This document shows positions 60,401-64,000 of a DNA stretch of 64,000 nucleotides, piece after piece (the first letter of the stretch is position 1; each line of letters opens with the position of its first letter). The stretch spans positions 19,004 through 83,003 of the forward strand of contig NZ_AUXT01000205.1 of NCBI RefSeq assembly GCF_001625595.1, given 5' to 3'. Position numbers and translations under genes: made by a program. The notes under the pieces were generated by a model. That model worked only from the letters and a program-made list of their open reading frames with translations. It made no database searches and was not told the origin of the DNA. This DNA is from Pseudoalteromonas luteoviolacea NCIMB 1942. GTDB taxonomy: Bacteria; Pseudomonadota; Gammaproteobacteria; Enterobacterales; Alteromonadaceae.

Positions 60401-61900
60401 GGGATGGCTAGATAAAGGTGGAAAGAAGCCATAACTGAGAAACGGGTCAAACTGTTCAAACTGAGTACCAAGCGATTCAAGCCGCCCTGTTTCAATATCA
60501 AACAAGTAAAAGCCTGAATTACCATCCACGAAATAAAGTAACCCAGGCTCAACTAATGCCGCTCCTTTGACAAAGCCAGCTAGCACTTCGGTGGCATTAT
60601 TGTCTTGAGCACTAGGTCGATAGATTCGCTCTGTTTTAGGTTCAAACACAAACAATCCACGGTTGCTAATTAACCATAGTTTGTCTTTATGAGGGTATAG
60701 CGAAATAATGGAGTATTCCGGTAAAAAACTCTCTCCCATGTAGCCCTGCAAAAGAGGCTTTGCTTCACGCGTTTTCAGGTCATACCTTGTTAACCCATCG
60801 CGCGTCGCAGCCCAGATATACCCTTGAAATTCAACAAGTCCCCATATGGTGCCATGAGACAATTCACCAACAATTGACTCAGCTTGCACATTATCAAAAA
60901 TATGGTTTTCAGGTGGCAAATAAAAAGCACCATCGGTCCGTGTTGCGACCCAAATCCCTGCATTTTGGTCTTCGTTTAAATGGATCACACTGCTATCAGA
61001 GATGGAAAATCGACTCTGCGACAACCTCAAGTCTGGCGTAATTGTCAACGACTCAGGATCAAGCCGCATTAACCCTTTATCGGTACCTAATAACACGTAG
61101 TTTTGCTGCCGTAACATGTGCCAGATATTAAAATCCTCAAGCAATGTTTTATAGCTTGGAGTCACATTAAAGTCCTTTTGCAATTCAGCTATATCTAAGG
61201 CATACAGACCTAACACTGCGCCCACTAATAAGGTGCTATCATCAAGTAATAACAAGGATTTTGTATTGTGCTCAAATGGATGTTCAGGAGAACGAATATG
61301 CTGAAGTGGTTTTAATTGCTTGGTGGGAATGTGATAAGCGAACAGTTGTTCGGTTGTGGCTATGTAAAGTATGTCGTCATACTGCAACAGTGCTCTCACT
61401 AGGCTACGCTCGGTCATCCCAGGAATAGGAATGGCTTCTTTAATTTCACCCGTTTGTTTATTCAGAATTGACACATTTTGCGTGCGACCTAACCAAAGCT
61501 CATCGCTGTTCTTTTCCAGCATTTGGAACACGCTATTGTGAATGTAGTCCTGCTCAGAGGAAGGCGTTTTAATATATTGCCGATAGGTATCTTGTTCTGG
61601 ATTATAACTGAAGAAACCCGCACGGCCAGAAGCTATCCAAATCATACCCTCAGAGTCTTGATAGATCCGGTCGATTTGCATCTTATCCAAGGCACGATTA
61701 GGGCCCATTACCTCTAGTACTTGGTAACCATCATATCGATTCAAGCCCCCTTCAGTCGATAACCACAAATACCCTTTTTTATCAAATAATAAAGTATTCA
61801 CGTAACTCTGAGATAAGCCTTCTGCTGGAGATATGCGCGCCACTTGCGCCGAGCAAACAGCACTAAATATGCAAACAAGTAAAAGGATAAACTGAATCAT
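57446..61900 (-). CDS. propeller / PAS / degenerate GGDEF / EAL cyclic-di-GMP phosphodiesterase
   Basis: A 1484-aa membrane protein. Signal peptide, about 640 residues of two-component-propeller repeats (GYLWLSTEGGLNRYDG, GMIWIASGRAGFF), a Y_Y_Y domain (about 690-770), a membrane helix (about 771-789), two PAS domains (about 815-1045), a GGDEF domain with a broken site (GHERDFF where GGDEF should be, so inactive), and an EAL domain with the metal and catalytic residues largely present: EVLLRW, INLSA, EITES, DDFGTGYSS, LKIDRSF, AEGVES. It should hydrolyse cyclic di-GMP. The ATG at 61900 overlaps the GNAT stop (ATGA), and AGGGA lies upstream. Confidence 0.93.
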   Translation of the reverse strand: MIQFILLLVCIFSAVCSAQVARISPAEGLSQSYVNTLLFDKKGYLWLSTEGGLNRYDGYQVLEVMGPNRALDKMQIDRIYQDSEGMIWIASGRAGFFSYNPEQDTYRQYIKTPSSEQDYIHNSVFQMLEKNSDELWLGRTQNVSILNKQTGEIKEAIPIPGMTERSLVRALLQYDDILYIATTEQLFAYHIPTKQLKPLQHIRSPEHPFEHNTKSLLLLDDSTLLVGAVLGLYALDIAELQKDFNVTPSYKTLLEDFNIWHMLRQQNYVLLGTDKGLMRLDPESLTITPDLRLSQSRFSISDSSVIHLNEDQNAGIWVATRTDGAFYLPPENHIFDNVQAESIVGELSHGTIWGLVEFQGYIWAATRDGLTRYDLKTREAKPLLQGYMGESFLPEYSIISLYPHKDKLWLISNRGLFVFEPKTERIYRPSAQDNNATEVLAGFVKGAALVEPGLLYFVDGNSGFYLFDIETGRLESLGTQFEQFDPFLSYGFFPPLSSHPTQPVFYSEGRLFRYDHSSDTLTQIYQVPKAHKQSAVDLLSYTIDKNNVLWLSFATHGLVRLTADGYKELPLPADSFSVTNFLLYEMQQDEAGMIWMSSHQGIWRLDPDNFHLQGFTINDGLMSNEFNSGSSVKLRDGKIAYGSLQGITIFDPEVNRPSKPLLTRVNITNVDLMSRDLKPAGLKSFSSIELDHDDIGLEVSFSAMAFTAQERIVYEYQLSGEQRILSRNSNRVVFPKLNPGNHRLKVWAKDPLTGDYTQPAELNIRVKYPFWRSPMALACYLILASALFALWVHRKNRVAQLLMAAHKETRNSETRLKMALEGSNSGVWDWQSGSNLVYHPRLVNELGYKTDYINLDDYLELIHPQDRALFRIEWLEFVSTAKGYIDCTYRLRNRVGQWRWYKDYGKVMAWREAVPMRVAGTYTNLTRERVFEERASLFGEAFEQTRDWVMIFDKRFRILACNKALQEAFSVPANPISSTSVSLGLERHVRMHYLRAMSELSEGEYHSAEEALRLPSGEVRHVLVKVTATLGQNYIIVLTDISKQKRTEKELYQLANYDSLTKLPNKVLFMDRVQHALEQAKDAEQSMAILAIKFGRLQRLADTFGNEFVSNVIQRVAQTLQCCFREVDSLAIGHERDFFILMEHLDNVDAVTRYIHCLMERFQEGIDVHDQRVHLQVYVGIALYPEDASDAFELNQAAEIALSHAKKSLVSGYQFYHHDINQQAKRTIEIERRLNTAYNDELFCNYYQPILNGTKGEIEGFEVLLRWPEDPTFSAQEFANAAEKTGLITKLLLQTLERALIELKVWHLSWPDLYLSINLSALDFEYDELIARIRQALLKANVPGRCLVFEITESVMMADAEQAIDRMKALRALGCRLYMDDFGTGYSSLTYLKQFPVDALKIDRSFISDIGVDKDHETIIHSTLSLAHSLGKFCIAEGVESTEQLKFLRMLGCERFQGYLFSPPLPGDLISHQMENAWQEMFRD

Positions 61901-62325
61901 TTGTGCACGTTCCCTGAATAACACATAGGTACGATATCACGTCCTTGCTTTATGTAACTTGCAAATTTTTTTTGTAGTGCAGATGGTAGTGACACAATAT
62001 CCACCGACTCAAACTCTAGCTTTGAATACAGCGCCGTGACATCTTGATAAGCAAATGTATAGACACACTGCTCGGTATTTTCAATGGCATGCGCAACAAG
62101 CATTTTTGCCAGCCCTTGACCTCTATACGCAGAATCAACAAAAACGGTTGATAAAAAAGCGTCATTATCAACATTTTGTACTCTGCATGCGGCAACTAAA
62201 TCTGCCTGTTTGATGACCCAAACTTGATCTTGCTTTGTTGCTCGGCCGCGCACTTTATGTTCCTGAAAAAACTTGTTTACCAAAGGCGTTTGAATCGCAG
62301 GAAGGCAATAACAGCTTAACGTCAT
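61897..62325 (-). CDS. GNAT-family acetyltransferase
   Basis: A 142-aa cytoplasmic protein. The acetyl-CoA loop motif lies in VDSAYRGQGLAKMLVAHAIE, the GNAT hallmark, preceded by LSTVFVDSAY. Its substrate is unknown. It starts 2 nt after the DUF3283 stop and its own stop overlaps the EAL gene start by 4 nt, so the three form a translationally coupled operon. Confidence 0.88.
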   Translation of the reverse strand: MTLSCYCLPAIQTPLVNKFFQEHKVRGRATKQDQVWVIKQADLVAACRVQNVDNDAFLSTVFVDSAYRGQGLAKMLVAHAIENTEQCVYTFAYQDVTALYSKLEFESVDIVSLPSALQKKFASYIKQGRDIVPMCYSGNVHK

Positions 62326-62327
62326 AC

Positions 62328-62531
62328 TTACACTAACATAAGCCCAAGGTATTGTTCAAACTTGGCTTTTAAGGTATCACGCTCTGAAAGTGGTCGACTA
62401 TTAATGGCATCGTACACCGCTTCCCGGGTATTTTTGCCACGCTTAATTTGATATGCCCAAAAGGACGCTTCGTACTCTAATTGGATTTGGTATTTATCCG
62501 CTCGAGAAAGATTACACAGGTTGTAGGACAT
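62328..62531 (-). CDS. small DUF3283-like protein
   Basis: A 67-aa soluble helical protein with charged residues (LSRADKYQIQLEYEASFWAY, then KRGKNTREAVYDAI). It resembles DUF3283 of Vibrio and Pseudoalteromonas, whose role is not known; the match is from memory and only moderately sure. The ATG at 62531 is chosen over a TTG four codons upstream. First of a three-gene operon with GNAT and the EAL protein. Confidence 0.65.
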   Translation of the reverse strand: MSYNLCNLSRADKYQIQLEYEASFWAYQIKRGKNTREAVYDAINSRPLSERDTLKAKFEQYLGLMLV

Positions 62532-62694
62532 CAGACTGTACAATTATTGAAATTCTTGAAAACAGTGTATCATATATGAACTGGACAGCGGCAGTACAGA
62601 ATGACAAAGTTCTTGATGAATTACGCCACCCTGCGCATCGTGAACGAGGTCAAAATCCAGAAGAATAAGATAACATGTATGATAAGGAGACTAT

Positions 62695-63375
62695 GTGCGG
62701 AATCTAACAATATTATGTATGCTGTTTCTATCCAACTGCGCTGTTGCCAGCGCCAAAACGCTTTACTTCAATCGACCAGCCGACACCGCACAAGCTCGGT
62801 ATGTTATTGAGTTGCTTAGCCTTGCCTATAAAGACATTGGTCATAAACTCGAAATCATTGATTTTGATAGGCATAGTGCATTGATCGCAGCAAATGAGGG
62901 GGAACTCGATGGCCAATTAGGTCGTATTGCCGGCGTTACAGACAGCTATGCTAACTTAATTTATGTGGACTACCCGCTGTATTCCTTCAACCTTCAATTG
63001 ATAAGCCACTGCTTGGTTTGTACATTCAATCAGCTGGATTCACTGGTTGTACAAAGTGGCTATTTAGTCGCGTACCAGTACATGATGGATAATCAATATA
63101 CAGGTGAGCTAATTGAAGTAAAAAGCACGGCCGCACAGCTTAACTTATTGATGCAGAAAAAAGTGCAAGGTGCGCTTATCGTCGATTTCCATCTTAGAGA
63201 ACATCTACCTTACATGGACATGGAAGCGGTTAAGATTGAAGACTTGATGACCATCGAGAGTTTTCACTACTTACATAAAAAACATTCCGCCCTAATCCCA
63301 AGACTAAAACAGACACTAAAAAAGTTAGAGAAAAAAGGTGTTACGGCAGTTTTAAAAGCTAAGTATCTGATTTAA
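62695..63375 (+). CDS. periplasmic SBP-like protein
   Basis: A 226-aa exported protein. Signal peptide (LTILCMLFLSNCAVASA, probable type I cleavage after ASA; the Cys has an Asn before it, which disfavours lipoprotein processing). The mature part has the beta-alpha layout of small family-3 solute-binding proteins (LYFNRPADTAQARYVIELLS, then GQLGRIAGVTD, then LVAYQYMM). AAGGAG at 62684-62689 fixes the GTG start. Its last 17 bases overlap the convergent DUF1289 gene. No transport genes nearby. Confidence 0.75.
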   Translation: MRNLTILCMLFLSNCAVASAKTLYFNRPADTAQARYVIELLSLAYKDIGHKLEIIDFDRHSALIAANEGELDGQLGRIAGVTDSYANLIYVDYPLYSFNLQLISHCLVCTFNQLDSLVVQSGYLVAYQYMMDNQYTGELIEVKSTAAQLNLLMQKKVQGALIVDFHLREHLPYMDMEAVKIEDLMTIESFHYLHKKHSALIPRLKQTLKKLEKKGVTAVLKAKYLI

Positions 63376-63622
63376 ATAAATCTTCTTGATGACCTGTGTT
63401 TGTTTCAGAAGCAGCCTGTGCGTCAGCTTTCTGTTTTGCTAAAACGCGCTTTTTCCTGCGTTGACATAACTCAATCACCGTCCGCTTTTGCTGCTCTGTC
63501 ATTTTATTCCAGCAAAAACGTTCTTCTCTGCTGCGAAAACAACCTTTGCAGTAGCTGCGATTATTCACTTCACAGATCCCTTTGCATGGACTTGGGATCG
63601 GAAAAATTTCGATTTGTTCCAT
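63359..63622 (-). CDS. DUF1289 family small cysteine protein
   Basis: An 87-aa protein with cysteines in PCKGICEVNNRSYCKGCFRS, the typical short DUF1289 pattern of four Cys in about 14 residues, probably metal-binding. It has FCWNKMTEQQKRTV after it, also typical. The role is unknown. The ATG at 63622 is preferred; an earlier in-frame TTG at 63646 has no ribosome binding site. Confidence 0.85.
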   Translation of the reverse strand: MEQIEIFPIPSPCKGICEVNNRSYCKGCFRSREERFCWNKMTEQQKRTVIELCQRRKKRVLAKQKADAQAASETNTGHQEDLFKSDT

Positions 63623-63822
63623 ACTTAAGGCCAATAAAAATTCCAACTATCAACAAAAAAGATCATTAAAGTCGATACTACATGACTAAACACACTATTC
63701 AAATTTTAGTTGACAATTACTCAAACTAGGAATTATGGCGTGTAATAAGGGAATAGCAACGGAATAAGAATGAAGCGAAAAAGATAAAGCGTCTTGGCGT
63801 TAATAATTTATTGAAAAGAAGA

Positions 63823-63898
<76 letters not shown>

Positions 63899-63910
63899 GC
63901 ACCGAAAGGA

Positions 63911-63986
63911 TGGTGCCCAGAGGCGGAATCGAACCACCGACACGAGGATTTTCAATCCTCTGCTCTACCGACTGAGCTATCTGGGC
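63911..63986 (-). tRNA. tRNA-Phe (anticodon GAA)
   Basis: 76 nt including encoded CCA. Acceptor stem GCCCAGA/TCTGGGC, D arm GCTC-GAGC, anticodon stem GAGGA/TCCTC with loop TTGAAAA, T arm with TTCGATT. It is 12 nt upstream (minus strand) of tRNA-Thr, so the two probably form one transcript whose promoter lies beyond or at the window edge. Confidence 0.97.
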
Positions 63987-64000
63987 AAAATTTTTTAATT

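Noticed and set aside
62695..62739. Lipobox at LSNC in the second binding protein
   Set aside because: Asn directly before the Cys is unfavourable for lipoprotein processing; an ASA type I cleavage site follows, so a normal periplasmic protein is more likely.

Overview
The window looks like about 64 kb of chromosome from a marine gammaproteobacterium of the Alteromonadales, most probably Pseudoalteromonas or a close relative. This is inferred from the gene order dacA-ybeD-lipB-lipA, the block nrdR-ribD-ribE-ribBX-ribH-nusB-thiL-pgpA, a thrABC operon with its own leader peptide, a multidomain secreted chitinase, many signalling proteins and low-to-moderate GC. The species cannot be fixed from sequence reading alone. 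Most genes are ordinary chromosomal housekeeping or environmental genes. I see no transposase, integrase, CRISPR array or rRNA. Two tRNA genes (Thr-TGT and Phe-GAA, minus strand) close the window.

Layout. 1-2.2 kb: 3' end of dacA, then ybeD-lipB-lipA (lipoate synthesis). 2.3-9.8 kb: accessory stretch with secreted hypothetical proteins, a divergent XRE/S24-repressor pair surrounded by repeats of a GCGTAATAAATTG operator, a ChiA-type chitinase, a YghU-type glutathione transferase and a VOC protein. 9.9-15 kb: ybgI-cmoM, a membrane-anchored ToxR-like regulator carrying a receiver domain, a TetR/old-yellow-enzyme pair with three palindromic operators, and a rhodanese. 15.5-18.7 kb: phaB-phaP-phaC (polyhydroxyalkanoate). 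18.7-25.3 kb: a secreted metalloprotease with an FHA-winged-helix protein, a periplasmic binding protein, a tiny cysteine-rich double-glycine-leader peptide gene, and a beta-propeller diguanylate cyclase. 25.3-37.7 kb: pgpA, thiL, nusB, ribH, ribBX, ribE, ribD, nrdR, glyA and thrCBA, all on the minus strand. 37.8-49 kb: receiver/histidine-kinase pair, rdgC, HDOD protein, M49-like lipoprotein, HIT protein, M17 aminopeptidase, CstA-type transporter and LexA-controlled dinB. 49-64 kb: tas, a NUDIX hydrolase, a TonB-like anchor protein, a chemoreceptor, a Pat-type protein acetyltransferase, an ion channel, a 1484-aa propeller/PAS/GGDEF/EAL protein with GNAT and DUF3283 genes, a binding protein, a DUF1289 protein and the tRNAs.

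How parts fit together. The rib block makes riboflavin. RibB carries a C-terminal GTP cyclohydrolase II-like domain that has lost its zinc cysteines, so RibA must be encoded elsewhere. The thr operon is preceded by a Thr/Ile-rich leader peptide and a strong terminator, a classic attenuator. Two very similar propeller sensors end in opposite cyclic-di-GMP outputs (SGDEF cyclase at 22-25 kb, EAL phosphodiesterase at 57-62 kb). The chitinase, cstA, aminopeptidase and orphan binding proteins fit a life on particulate polymers and peptides.

The most interesting items are the orphan Cys-rich GG-leader peptide at 21909-22136, the repeated-operator XRE/S24 switch at 3371-4734, the ToxR-like protein whose receiver domain would lie outside the cytoplasm, and terminator-like hairpins placed directly against start codons (thiL, the M17 aminopeptidase, HIT).
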